This document shows positions 1 through 9,100 of a stretch of DNA of 45,351 nucleotides, one piece after another. The notes beneath the pieces were generated by a model that saw only the letters and a program-made list of their open reading frames with translations, was not told the DNA's origin and made no database searches. The stretch spans positions 1 to 45,351 of the forward strand of contig JANRKU010000165.1 of assembly GCA_033763335.1 (NCBI GenBank). Direction: 5' to 3'. This DNA is from GCA-2794515 sp033763335. GTDB taxonomy: Bacteria; Chloroflexota; Anaerolineae; Aggregatilineales; Phototrophicaceae. The translations under genes and the position numbers were made by a program. The stretch's first letter is position 1. The number at the start of each line of letters is the position of its first letter.

Positions 1-66
1 CCAATAGACTGCCCGTTGTGTAAACAATTGCTGGACTTGTTGGGATAAATCGGTTATCGTTATCAT
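1..66 (-). CDS. 5' fragment of an unidentified gene (left edge)
   Basis: The minus strand reads an open frame of 22 codons from an ATG at 66-64 to the window edge (MITITDLSQQVQQLF, then TQRAVYW). An AGGAG Shine-Dalgarno lies about nine bases before the ATG. The stretch is too short to assign a family. It follows the CHAD gene in the same direction after about 105 bases, so it may be co-transcribed with it. The ribosome site lies inside the right arm of a strong hairpin (67-118). Confidence 0.5.
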   Translation of the reverse strand, partial: MITITDLSQQVQQLFTQRAVYW

Positions 67-118
67 GAAAAAGGGTCTCCTGTTTAGGTTTGAATGTCCT
101 TCTAGGATACCCTTTTTC
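67..118 (-). promoter_or_regulatory. Leader hairpin enclosing the ribosome-binding site
   Basis: Bases 67-81 and 104-118 form a 15-bp inverted repeat with one mismatch (GAAAAAGGGT.TCCT arms, 22-base loop). On the minus-strand RNA the second arm contains AGGAG and ends directly at the ATG at 66, so a folded leader would hide the ribosome site. The same arm ends CCCTTTTTC, so it could also act as a weak intrinsic terminator behind the CHAD gene. The repeat is seen in the sequence; its function is inferred. Confidence 0.45.
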
Positions 119-137
119 CCTTAAGTTGCTACACATG

Positions 138-157
138 GGGCGCAACATGTTGCGCCC
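138..157. repeat. Intergenic palindrome, GGGCGC family
   Basis: This is a perfect 20-base palindrome (GGGCGCAACA followed by its complement) between the CHAD stop codon and the next gene. It belongs to the same GGGCGC/TAGGG palindrome family seen at 3121, 21057, 22118 and 28143. It may end or stabilise the CHAD transcript. Confidence 0.6.
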
Positions 158-171
158 AAAAGTGACTAAAA

Positions 172-1206
172 TTACCGCAATACGAGCAACGCATCCGACA
201 AATGCCGTTGAACGGTGCGTGAATTGAATTTTGTCCAAATTTCGCCAAACCCTGCCATGAGTTTTTCTTGTTCTTCTGCGAGGCTTTGAATGTAATGGTC
301 AAATGATTCATGCACCGCTTCGCCCAAATCACCATTTTCTTCTAGGGATTTTAAGCGTGTTTGTGCCACCACCACATCATTGAGTCTGCCCAAATAATCT
401 TGAATTTGCTTCATTTCTTCCACAAATTTTTCGATAGAAGCACCCATCACAGGGGTAAAAAATTCAACCGAATAGCGTAACCGCTTAAATTCGATACGTA
501 GGGCATGGAGGGTATGCACATCGGCATCTTCTAACACAGTATCGTATGCCCGCACACTGGCTAAATGGTCATAAACCAACACAGGTAACACATGACGCAC
601 CTGATACGGTGTAGCAGTCGGTTCATCGGTATTTTTTGCCGATTTACCGGGTGATGTTAAGAAAACACCATAGGCTTTGACAAATCCACGATACGACTTA
701 CTATCGAGATAGGCAGTCAATTTACGGCGTGCTTTTTGGCGCTTGCCTTCCAATTTTTCGACCACATGGACTAATGCTTCACGCGCTTCTGCTTCTGGCA
801 ATTGCTCTTGATACCGTGTGAAATCAGCTACCAATACATCCAAATCACGCACCGCACCCAGCGCCCGCGCCAATTCGCGTAATTGGGAGATAAAAGGGCG
901 CACAGGCTTAGATTTATAATAATCTTCAAAAATACGGAAAGCACTCCGCATCCGCCGTGTTGCTACGCGCATATCATGGACAAATTCAATGTCCTCACCG
1001 ACCCGTACACCCTCTTCTTGAGAGAGCATCTTCACAAAATCTTGTAATAAAATTTTGCGTCCTGCTTCTGCCATTGTATCTTCGCCTTGGGCAGGTTGTA
1101 TTTGTGGGGTCAGGCGGTCTAACAACGATAATTCTGGCTGTTTTTCCTCAAGTTCTGGCAATTCAGGCAATTCATCAGAAATATCAGTCATATTTTCTTC
1201 ATTCAT
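172..1206 (-). CDS. CHAD domain-containing protein
   Basis: The 344-residue protein carries the two hallmark CHAD repeats. The basic helices are VHDMRVATRRMRSAF near residue 76 and LHALRIEFKRLRYSVEFF near 235. CHAD is an all-helical, histidine- and arginine-rich fold that binds inorganic polyphosphate. It often occurs with CYTH triphosphatases or on polyphosphate granules, and no CYTH domain is fused here. The first 45 residues are acidic and probably disordered (ELPELPELEEK). The ATG at 1206 has only a weak ribosome site; the ATG six codons in is an alternative start. The gene is divergent from the mutase, and the shared upstream region holds repeated CTTAACAT boxes that could be Pho-type sites, which would fit a polyphosphate role. 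Confidence 0.9.
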   Translation of the reverse strand: MNEENMTDISDELPELPELEEKQPELSLLDRLTPQIQPAQGEDTMAEAGRKILLQDFVKMLSQEEGVRVGEDIEFVHDMRVATRRMRSAFRIFEDYYKSKPVRPFISQLRELARALGAVRDLDVLVADFTRYQEQLPEAEAREALVHVVEKLEGKRQKARRKLTAYLDSKSYRGFVKAYGVFLTSPGKSAKNTDEPTATPYQVRHVLPVLVYDHLASVRAYDTVLEDADVHTLHALRIEFKRLRYSVEFFTPVMGASIEKFVEEMKQIQDYLGRLNDVVVAQTRLKSLEENGDLGEAVHESFDHYIQSLAEEQEKLMAGFGEIWTKFNSRTVQRHLSDALLVLR

Positions 1207-1249
1207 GGGGAATACCTATCTCTGTATTTATTTTGCTTATAGTTTTGTA

Positions 1250-1301
1250 TCTTAACATCAACTTGAGTGTTTGTTAATCCCCTCTTAAAATTTCTTAACA
1301 T
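1250..1301. promoter_or_regulatory. Repeated CTTAACAT-like boxes (possible Pho-type operator)
   Basis: TCTTAACAT occurs at 1250-1258 and 1293-1301, and CTTAAAAT at 1284-1291 lies ten bases before the last copy. Tandem CTTAAC-type octamers resemble PHO boxes bound by PhoB/SphR in cyanobacteria, although the period here is 10 rather than 11 bases. The boxes lie upstream of the CHAD (polyphosphate-binding) gene. The motif is visible; the regulator is a guess. Confidence 0.25.
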
Positions 1302-1376
1302 TAGAACAAAAGAATTTATAGCTTATAAAAACGCCTTTTCATTGCTTTTCAATCCCATGATAATTTTGCTCAAACC

Positions 1377-1385
1377 TGTTATAAT
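1377..1385 (+). promoter_or_regulatory. Extended -10 promoter of the mutase gene
   Basis: TGTTATAAT is a perfect extended -10 element. It predicts a transcription start near 1392 and a leader of about 27 bases before the ATG at 1419. No convincing -35 is visible, as is usual for extended -10 promoters. Confidence 0.6.
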
Positions 1386-1418
1386 ATCTAAAAATAACGC
1401 TTTATGGAGAAAAATTTC

Positions 1419-3101
1419 ATGCCGTTTGATGCCCATAAATTAAAAAAACTCGCCGTATATCACCAAAAATGGCGCGATACCACGCTAAAACAAACACTAG
1501 ACCGCAAAGCAGAGCGCCCTATCACCTTCATGACCCAATCCAGCGTGCCGATAGACCGCCTCTATACCCCGTTGGATTTGCCCGAATTCGATTATGAGCA
1601 AGACCTCGCCAATCCGGGTGATTATCCCTTCACACGCGGGATTCATGCCACAGGCTATCGGGGCAAATTGTGGACAATGCGGATGTTTGCGGGTTTTGGC
1701 ACAGCAGAAGAAACCAATGAACGGTATCGCTATCTCATTGAACAAGGCAACATGGGGCTATCTGTTGCCTTCGATTTGCCCACCCTCATGGGCTATGACA
1801 GCGATGCGCCAGAAGCACTTGGCGAATTTGGACGGTGTGGTGTCGCAATCAGTTCCCTTAAAGACATGGAATTGCTCTTTGAGGGCATCCCTTTGGATAA
1901 AATTTCTACCAGCATGACCATCAATAGCCCTGCACCCATTATTTGGGCATTTTATATCGCCGCCGCAGAAAAACAGGGTGTCCCGATGGATAAATTGGCG
2001 GGGACGCTCCAAAATGACATCCTCAAAGAATTTATCGCCCAAAAAGAATTTATCTTCCCCCCAGAACCCTCTATGCGCCTCGTGACCGATACCATCGAAT
2101 TTGGCACGCGCCACATGCCCTTGTGGAACACCATCAGCATCAGTGGCTATCACATACGTGAAGCAGGCAGTACCGCCATTCAAGAATTGGCATTCACCCT
2201 CGCCGATGGGCTGGAATATGTCCGTTGGGGGCTAAATCGTGGGCTAAAAATTGATGAATTTGCCCCGCGTCTGAGCTTTTTCTTCAATAGTCATAACGAC
2301 TTTTTTGAAGAAATTGCCAAACTTCGCGCCGCCCGTCGCATTTGGGCGCGTGAAATGCGCGAGACATTCGGTGCAAAAGACCCTCGTTCATGGCTCATGC
2401 GCTTCCATACGCAAACCGCAGGGGTGAGCCTCTCTGCCCAACAACCAGAAATCAATATCGTGCGTGTTGCCATTCAAGCCCTCGCGGCGGTACTCGGTGG
2501 CACACAATCCCTGCATACCAATAGCATGGATGAAGCACTCGCGCTCCCTAGCGAACATGCCGTGACCATCGCGCTCCGCACCCAACAAATCATCGCAGAA
2601 GAAACAGGCGTGACCAACACCCTAGACCCACTTGGTGGCAGTTATTTTGTAGAAACACTCACCAATCAGACCGAAAAAGCCGTCTATGACTATTTCCGCC
2701 GTATCGAAGAAATGGGCGGTGTTTTGCCAGCCATCGAAAATGGATTTTTCCAACAAGAAATTGCCGATGCCAGCTATCGTAATCAACTTGAACTCGATAG
2801 AGATGAGCGCACATTTGTGGGTGTGAATAAATATGTTAGCGATGAAACACCCAGTATCCCGATTTTAGAGATGGATCCGCGTGGTTATCAACGCCAAGTG
2901 GAGCGCCTCAATAAATTACGTCAAGAACGTGATAATGAGGCGGTGAATGTGGCGCTCAATGCCTTGCGTCGCGCTTCAGAAGCAAATGAAAATGTCATGC
3001 CATATCTCATTGATTGTGCCAAAGCCTATGCTACACTAGGAGAGATGACAGACATCATGCGCGAGGTTTTTGGGTTATATCAAGAACCGTTGCATATTTA
3101 A
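1419..3101 (+). CDS. Methylmalonyl-CoA mutase, large (catalytic) chain without B12 domain
   Basis: This protein of about 560 residues matches the catalytic TIM-barrel chain of acyl-CoA mutases, with YPFTRGIHATGYRGKLWTMR and FAGFGTAEETNERY near the N terminus, then QNDILKEF and TQTAGVSLSAQQPE. It ends after the barrel, so the cobalamin-binding domain must be a separate small subunit; none lies in this window. The reaction interconverts R-methylmalonyl-CoA and succinyl-CoA. The epimerase that supplies the R-isomer is encoded at 21678-22091. The ATG at 1419 is chosen because GGAGA lies eight bases upstream. An in-frame ATG at 1404 lacks a ribosome site. Isobutyryl-CoA or ethylmalonyl-CoA mutase cannot be excluded without residue-level comparison. 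Confidence 0.92.
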   Translation: MPFDAHKLKKLAVYHQKWRDTTLKQTLDRKAERPITFMTQSSVPIDRLYTPLDLPEFDYEQDLANPGDYPFTRGIHATGYRGKLWTMRMFAGFGTAEETNERYRYLIEQGNMGLSVAFDLPTLMGYDSDAPEALGEFGRCGVAISSLKDMELLFEGIPLDKISTSMTINSPAPIIWAFYIAAAEKQGVPMDKLAGTLQNDILKEFIAQKEFIFPPEPSMRLVTDTIEFGTRHMPLWNTISISGYHIREAGSTAIQELAFTLADGLEYVRWGLNRGLKIDEFAPRLSFFFNSHNDFFEEIAKLRAARRIWAREMRETFGAKDPRSWLMRFHTQTAGVSLSAQQPEINIVRVAIQALAAVLGGTQSLHTNSMDEALALPSEHAVTIALRTQQIIAEETGVTNTLDPLGGSYFVETLTNQTEKAVYDYFRRIEEMGGVLPAIENGFFQQEIADASYRNQLELDRDERTFVGVNKYVSDETPSIPILEMDPRGYQRQVERLNKLRQERDNEAVNVALNALRRASEANENVMPYLIDCAKAYATLGEMTDIMREVFGLYQEPLHI

Positions 3102-3120
3102 GGTGCATTAGCGGTACGGT

Positions 3121-3144
3121 GTAGGGGCGCAATATAGTGCGCCC
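3121..3144. repeat. GTAGGGGCGC palindrome
   Basis: GTAG is followed by a GGGCGCA / TGCGCCC stem (7 bp) with an ATATAG loop, 20 bases after the mutase stop codon. It belongs to the palindrome family also seen at 4420, 4981, 11467 and 45124. Confidence 0.65.
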
Positions 3145-3205
3145 ACATACTCAATACCGAATTTTACCGATATTGAACGAATATCAACATAAAGGGGAAA
3201 CTCAC

Positions 3206-3640
3206 ATGGAGCAATGGGAATATTTCACAACCTATCTCGAAGCCAATATCAAAGGGCGCGACCAACGCAAACAATTGCAAAAACGCTTTGGCAAGCGCAA
3301 GTTGCCCCGTTATATGGTGGAATCGTTGCTCCCAGAACTGAATAAATTTGGGGAGGATGGCTGGGAACTCATTCACATGGAGCCAGTCCCCGGTTTGGGA
3401 CGTAAAGGCAATGTGTTATTTTTGGGCGCGGCTCGTCGTTGGAGTAACACCTATTTTTGCGTATTCAAACGGCAAAGAGGCAGTGTCCGCGTCAAATCAG
3501 AGAGCAATGGCGCACAAACCACCGTCCCCCCTGCCCCAACGCTTGAACAAACACAACCCATTATGGCATCACCGCGCCAAACGGTTTATCAATCTACTAA
3601 TAATCCACTCCCCTTTCAGGATGATGATGACAATTTATGA
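3206..3640 (+). CDS. DUF4177-like protein
   Basis: This is a 144-residue protein. The N-terminal half has the short DUF4177-like pattern: WEYFTTYLEA, later ELNKFGEDGWELIHME, then a basic segment ending in YFCVFKR. The C-terminal 55 residues are polar and proline-rich, ending in an acidic tail (DDDDNL), and are probably disordered. The biochemical function of the family is unknown. The ATG at 3206 is preceded by AAAGGGG at a good distance; an in-frame codon at 3137 lacks one. Its stop overlaps the start of the dehydrogenase by four bases (ATGA), so the two are translationally coupled. Confidence 0.8.
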   Translation: MEQWEYFTTYLEANIKGRDQRKQLQKRFGKRKLPRYMVESLLPELNKFGEDGWELIHMEPVPGLGRKGNVLFLGAARRWSNTYFCVFKRQRGSVRVKSESNGAQTTVPPAPTLEQTQPIMASPRQTVYQSTNNPLPFQDDDDNL

Positions 3641-4422
3641 GTAGTGGAAAAATAATTTTTATCACAGGCGCATCGAGTGGCATCGGCTATGCCACTGCGT
3701 TGGAATTCGCCAAAATAGGGGCGCATGTTGTTGGCACAGCCCGCCGATTAGACCGCCTTGAACAACTAAAATCACAAATCAATGCCCTACCAATCGGGCA
3801 TGGTGATTTTTTGCCCATTAGCGCCGATGTCCAAAATGCCGATGAGGTGAAAAATGCCATTGACCAAACAATAGCCCATTTTGGGCGGATAGATATCCTC
3901 ATCGCCAACGCGGGTGTGGGGCATCGTGGCAGTTTGGCAGAGGCTTCTTGGGATGAAGTACAAACCCTCCTCCGCACCAATATAGATGGTGTGCTTCATA
4001 GTGTGCGTGCCGTTGTGCCAATCATGAAAGCACAAGGTGGCGGACATATTATGCTCATCTCGTCTGTGGTATACAACATGACCGCCCCGTATACCAGCAT
4101 TTATGCCGCCAGCAAAGCCTTTGTGAGCAGTATGGCAAAATCACTCCGTCTGGAATTAGAACGCGATAACATCCATGTCAGTGATATGCTGGTTGGGCGA
4201 ACCGAAAGCGAATTTAACGACAAGCGAATGGGTGCCGGTGGGCGTAATTCTGTGGGCAGATTCCCCATCATGACCACCGAGAAGGTCGCAAAAGGCATTG
4301 TGCGGGCTTCTGCTCAAAAACGGCGTGCAGTCGCATTTCGGCTATTTGACCGCCTCATTTTGATGGGCAATTTACTCGTCCCGACCCTCATCGGCAGACG
4401 CACTATGAGACATTATCAGTAG
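3637..4422 (+). CDS. Short-chain dehydrogenase/reductase (SDR)
   Basis: This 261-residue classical SDR has a TGASSGIG nucleotide-binding loop at residues 10-17, an NAG motif (IANAGVG), and the catalytic pair YAASK with Tyr156 and Lys160 after the ISS serine. It should catalyse NAD(P)-dependent oxidation or reduction of an unknown alcohol or ketone; the substrate cannot be read from the sequence. It overlaps the DUF4177 gene upstream by four bases. Its TAG stop is the first three bases of a perfect palindrome (4420-4442). Confidence 0.9.
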   Translation: MSSGKIIFITGASSGIGYATALEFAKIGAHVVGTARRLDRLEQLKSQINALPIGHGDFLPISADVQNADEVKNAIDQTIAHFGRIDILIANAGVGHRGSLAEASWDEVQTLLRTNIDGVLHSVRAVVPIMKAQGGGHIMLISSVVYNMTAPYTSIYAASKAFVSSMAKSLRLELERDNIHVSDMLVGRTESEFNDKRMGAGGRNSVGRFPIMTTEKVAKGIVRASAQKRRAVAFRLFDRLILMGNLLVPTLIGRRTMRHYQ

Positions 4423-4442
4423 GGACACGATATATCGTGTCC
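4420..4442. repeat. TAGGGACACG palindrome supplying the SDR stop codon
   Basis: TAG at 4420-4422 is the SDR stop. It is followed directly by a perfect 20-base palindrome (GGACACGATA plus complement) at 4423-4442. It has the same layout as the elements at 4981 and 45124. Confidence 0.65.
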
Positions 4443-4476
4443 AACGCTATATATGGGCGAATCATTAGGATACAAA

Positions 4477-4983
4477 ATGGCAGAAAAACTCAATTCCATG
4501 CGGATTTTAGAACAGCATAAAATCCCCTATGAAGTCCTCACCTACCCCGATACGATTCATGATGCTCAAGAAGTGGCAGAGGTTTTAGGCGTTCCCTATT
4601 TTACCGTCTATAAAACGCTCGTGGTGCAATCAGAAAATCCCACACAACCAAAACCTTTTTTGGTGATGGTCGCCAGTGAAAACAAACTCGACCTCAAAAA
4701 AATGGCGGTGGCGGCGGGAGTCAAAAAAGTGCGGATGGCGGCTCATAAAGACGCAGAAGCCATGACAGGCTTAAAAGTGGGTGGAATTAGCGCCCTCGCC
4801 CTCATGCACAAGGGTTGGCAGGTCTATTTAGACCAACCCGCCAGCCAATTGCAACATATTGTCATCAGTGCAGGGCAACGTGGCACACAATTACGGGTTC
4901 CTGTCGTGCCGTTGGTGAATTTATTGCGCGTGCGAATAGGGGAAGTTAGCATCCCCAATGAGGGTGAATCTGAAGATGTGTAG
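4477..4983 (+). CDS. YbaK/ProX-type aminoacyl-tRNA deacylase
   Basis: This 168-residue protein has the YbaK fold: a central KTLVV strand with lysine (VYKTLVVQSE), VMVASENKLDLKKMA, and KVGGISALAL, which matches the GGISPxG region of Cys-tRNA(Pro) deacylases. Such proteins hydrolyse mischarged tRNAs in trans; the exact tRNA is not predictable, although the closest resemblance is to YbaK. The ATG at 4477 has AGGA six bases upstream; an in-frame ATG at 4453 does not. The TAG stop again belongs to a palindrome. It faces the pfkA gene tail to tail. Confidence 0.85.
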   Translation: MAEKLNSMRILEQHKIPYEVLTYPDTIHDAQEVAEVLGVPYFTVYKTLVVQSENPTQPKPFLVMVASENKLDLKKMAVAAGVKKVRMAAHKDAEAMTGLKVGGISALALMHKGWQVYLDQPASQLQHIVISAGQRGTQLRVPVVPLVNLLRVRIGEVSIPNEGESEDV

Positions 4984-5003
4984 GGACGGCATACATGCCG
5001 TCC
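4981..5003. repeat. TAGGGACGGCAT palindrome supplying the ybaK-like stop codon
   Basis: TAG (4981-4983) is the deacylase stop. The stem GGACGGCAT / ATGCCGTCC (9 bp, two-base loop) follows at once. It lies in the 45-base gap between two convergent genes and may act as a two-way transcript end, though it has no T tract. Confidence 0.65.
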
Positions 5004-5028
5004 ACTAACCATAACATACTATGCTGAC

Positions 5029-5994
5029 TTATCGGCTTAAAATATGTTCCATCCGATAATAATCTTCGCTAATCACGCGGTCTTTCGATGTGGCATCTTC
5101 TAGCGGAATTGGCACAATATCGCGTCCATTCAGTCCGACCATGATATTATGCTCCCCTTCGCGCAAACGCTCCACCGCATTTACCCCCATACGGGTAGCC
5201 AGCAGGCGGTCAAATGCGGTGGGATTTCCACCCCGTTGAATATGCCCTAAAATCGTCAACCGAATTTCAAAGCCCAAACTTTTCTTATTCAAAAATTCGA
5301 GCAAATCATTGGTCTTATAGGGCGCTCCTTCGGCAATAACCGCAATCGCATGAGATTTTCCGCGTACATACGCATCGCCCATTTGCGCCGCCACATCTTC
5401 CATCGAAATGGCGCGTTCTGGCGTGATAACCACCTCTGCGCCGCCCAAAATACCCGACATCAACGACAAATAGCCACAATTGCGCCCCATCACTTCAATC
5501 AAAAATGCCCGATTATGCGATGTTGCCGTATCACGCAGGCGGTCAAGTGCATCCAAAATCGTATTGAGTGCCGTATCCACGCCGATACTCATGCTGGTGC
5601 CATAAATATCGTTATCAATGCTGGCAGGAACACCCACAACAGGGATACCAATACGTTCCAGCGCCATCCCCCCGCGCAAGCTACCATCCCCACCAATGAC
5701 AACCACCCCCTCAATGCCATTTTCATTCAATCGGCGTAAGGCTTTGCGTTGCCCTTGTTGGGTCTTAAATTCTTCGTTGCGGGCGGTTTGTAAAATTGTC
5801 CCGCCTTTTTGCAAAATCCCGCTCACTTCACGGCTGGTCATCAAATTCATGTCGCCATTCAGCAAGCCCGCATAGGCTTGGCGGACACCATATACCTCAA
5901 TATCATAATGCAATGCCGTACGGACAACCGCCCGTATCGCGGCATTCATTCCGGGGGCATCTCCCCCGCTTGTCATGACAGCGATTCGCTTCAT
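5029..5994 (-). CDS. pfkA: ATP-dependent 6-phosphofructokinase
   Basis: The 321-residue length is typical of bacterial PfkA. GGDGS at 101-105 has Gly104, the residue that marks ATP rather than pyrophosphate use. PASIDND at 123-129 places the catalytic Asp at 127, as in E. coli numbering, and Ala at 124 again argues against a PPi enzyme, which has Lys there. MGRNCGYL and GHIQRGGNPTAFDR complete the fructose-6-phosphate site. It phosphorylates fructose-6-phosphate in glycolysis. The ATG is preceded by AGGAG. The gene has its own extended -10 promoter in the gap behind dnaE. Confidence 0.96.
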   Translation of the reverse strand: MKRIAVMTSGGDAPGMNAAIRAVVRTALHYDIEVYGVRQAYAGLLNGDMNLMTSREVSGILQKGGTILQTARNEEFKTQQGQRKALRRLNENGIEGVVVIGGDGSLRGGMALERIGIPVVGVPASIDNDIYGTSMSIGVDTALNTILDALDRLRDTATSHNRAFLIEVMGRNCGYLSLMSGILGGAEVVITPERAISMEDVAAQMGDAYVRGKSHAIAVIAEGAPYKTNDLLEFLNKKSLGFEIRLTILGHIQRGGNPTAFDRLLATRMGVNAVERLREGEHNIMVGLNGRDIVPIPLEDATSKDRVISEDYYRMEHILSR

Positions 5995-6035
5995 ACCCTA
6001 TCGCTCCTAATGATGGAAATTCGTTATCATGCACT

Positions 6036-6044
6036 ACTATAGCA
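6036..6044 (-). promoter_or_regulatory. Extended -10 promoter of pfkA
   Basis: On the minus strand the bases read TGCTATAGT, predicting a start near 6029 and a leader of about 35 bases with AGGAG before the pfkA ATG. Confidence 0.5.
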
Positions 6045-6112
6045 CTACTAGGTTAAGCCGTATTTAGAGAATTTCTACAAACTTTAAGATTCAGACCATA
6101 CAAATTGACTAA

Positions 6113-9100
6113 TTAACGCACCGCCGTCGCCTCTTGAGTCTCTTGTGGGTCAAATTCAGGCGTGAGTAAGGTGATTTTGATGTTATTTTCATCCTTCAAT
6201 ACCCCCATCAATTCATGCCATAAATCGGGACACGCATAGGTCGTATGGTTGGGAAATTCGATGACCATCGGGTATTCTGCGCCCTCAATAATAATCGTAA
6301 AACGGTCATTCCCGGGGTACGATGTCAATAATCCATGCACCCGCGAAAGCGTGCGTCTGTCGCGGTCATCATCACCTGTACGGGGCAAATAAATATCCAC
6401 CCAATATTCTCTGGGCGGTTTATCTTCGTTATCGCCATCATTCACACGATTTTGGAGCGAATTTTCTGCCACAGGGTCAAAAATCTTTTTCAGGCTATCG
6501 GGCATGACATATTCTTGTGTGGCGCGTTCATCATCGTCATCTTTATCATCTACAGGGGGGACAGCCCCTTGTGGTGTCGAAACGCTTGGGTCAATGAGGT
6601 CTTCATCTGCCCAAGGGGGAGGCGCATCGTCTTCTATCATCCATGCAGGCGTATCATCTTTGGGTTCAACGACCTGAACCGCGCTCCCCACCTGCACACT
6701 AAAATTTTGGCTAACATCATCCCCAATAATCTGAACACTACCACCATCTTTTTGTAATTCCAACTTGCCCCGAATTTTAACGATTTCACCTTCTTCAAAT
6801 ACGACATCTTGTTGGTCTACTTTTTTGGCGATTTGTTCCCAATTACGCGGGAAAAACACGACTTCTATCGTCCCAGCAGATTCGTACCAATCTTCAATGG
6901 TCACAATTGCCATCGTCTGATTATTCTTGGTATACACCTTGCGGAAGGCGGTGATTTCACCTGCAATCACCACATCCCCTTTACCAATATAGACTTCTGG
7001 TTGGGCTTTAAGTGCCTGAATTTCGCGCAAATTGGTGCTTTGATTAAAATCATTGCGGTGCTTATCTACAGGTCGCCCTGTGACATATAACCCTAATAAT
7101 TCCTTTTCCCATGCCAATTGTTGGCGGATAGGAGTAGCGTCACCGGGTGGCAATTGCTCCAATGTATCATCTTGCATAGATGATTCCACACCAAACAAGT
7201 TCAATTGTCCCATCTCAGCATCTTTATGATGATGGGTACTCACCGAAATGAGGCGGTCTAATGCCGCCAATAGCGCGGGACGTGTGCCAAAGGCGCTGAA
7301 CGCCCCCACTTTGATGAGGCTTTCAAGTGCGCGTTTACCCACTTGGCGCAAATCTACCCGTTGGCAAAAATCGCGTAAATTGGCAAATTTCCCGCCGACT
7401 TGACGTACTTCGATGATTTTTTGGATTGCCCCTTCACCCGCATTTTTAATCCCCGCCAACCCAAAGCGAATACCACGCAAATCGGTTTGTGGGTCATGTT
7501 GAATATCAAAATCCAACATACTCGCATTGACATCTGGGGGCAAAATCGGGATGGATAAGCGCCGACATTCTTCGAGGAATATCCCAATTTTCTTAGAATC
7601 ATCCCGATGCACAGAGAGCATTGCTGTCAAATATTCGGGCGGGTAGTTGGCTTTCATATATGCCGTCTGCACCGTCACTTTGGCATAATCGGCGGCATGG
7701 CTTTTATTGAACCCATAATTGGCAAAAAAGTCTATATCATCAAAAATGGCATTGGCGGCTTTTTCATCCACCCCATTTTTTGGACCTCGCTCCAGAAAAA
7801 TGGCGCGGTGCTTTTCCAAATCCTCTTTTTTCTTTTTGGATACCGCACGGCGCATCAAATCGGCTTCCCCTGCCCGATACCCAAACAGGTGCGTGGCAAT
7901 TTGTATCAGTTGTTCCTGATACACAATGATGCCATAGGTCTCTTTGAGGACAGATTCGAGCTTCGGGTGCTTATAATCTACTTTTTCATCCCCGTGCAAA
8001 CGCCGATTGTAGGTCGGAATATAATCCATCGGACCCGGACGATACAACGATACCGCCGCAATAATATTCTCAAAAATTTTGGGACGCATATCGCGCAACA
8101 TTTGTTGCATCCCACCACTTTCCAATTGGAACACCCCTACCGTATCGCCCTTCCCCATCATCACAAATGCCGCATTCAGCCGTTCTAGTTCATTTGGTGT
8201 GATAGAGGGGTCATCATGCCGATACGGAATGTTATCCATCGTATACTTAATCTTATGGTGCTGTTCGACCAATTCACAGGCTTTACGCAAAATGGTCAAG
8301 GTGGATAACCCCAAAAAGTCCACTTTAAGCAGACCAATCTGCTCACAGGTCTCCATTGGGAATTGTGTCACCGCCTCCAAAATCGTATCTACCGATTCTT
8401 TATCTTCTTTGGCGGTGGTGGGGCGGTGCAACGGCAAATATTCATATAGCGGATTATCGGAAATGATGATACCAGCCGCATGGGTAGAGGCGTGTCGGCG
8501 CACACCCTGTAATTCTTTGGCAATATCAATCACTTTGCGGATTTGTGCATCGGTGTCATATATTTTTTGTAAATCGGGAATATCTTTGACATAGTCCATC
8601 AATTGCTTGGGTTTCGCATCTTGTGGAATGAGCGATGCCGCCTTATTAACATCTGTGAGTGGCACATTCATCACACGACCAACATCACGCACCGCCGCTT
8701 TTGGTCCCATCGTCCCAAATGTGATAATTGCCGCCACTTTATCATGCCCATATTTTTGCACCGCATAGGCAATCATATCGGAACGGCGGTCATCGGGGTA
8801 ATCGAGGTCAATATCGGGCATGGTTTTACGTTCAGGATTCAAAAATCGCTCAAATAACAAGCTATTTTGAATGGGGTCAATATTGGTAATCCCCAAGCAA
8901 TACGCCGCCAAACTGCCAGCACCAGACCCGCGCACATTCCACCAAATATCCGCAGAACGCGCAAATTCGCATAAATCCCACACGATGAGAAAATACGAAT
9001 TGAACCCCATTTTATCAATCACGCCAAGTTCATAATTGAGGCGTTCCCGCAATTCTGGCTCATCTGCCCGCGTTCCAAAACGCCATTTCATGCCAATATT

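Noticed and set aside
1404..1418. Upstream ATG for the mutase
   Set aside because: No ribosome site precedes it, while its own GGAG serves as the ribosome site of the ATG at 1419.
5029..5994. Pyrophosphate-dependent phosphofructokinase
   Set aside because: Gly104 and Ala124 are present where PPi enzymes have Asp and Lys.
7607..8188. Plus-strand open frame of 193 codons
   Set aside because: It lies wholly antisense to the conserved palm region of dnaE, has no ribosome site and its composition (His/Ile/Phe-rich) is that of a reversed codon shadow.
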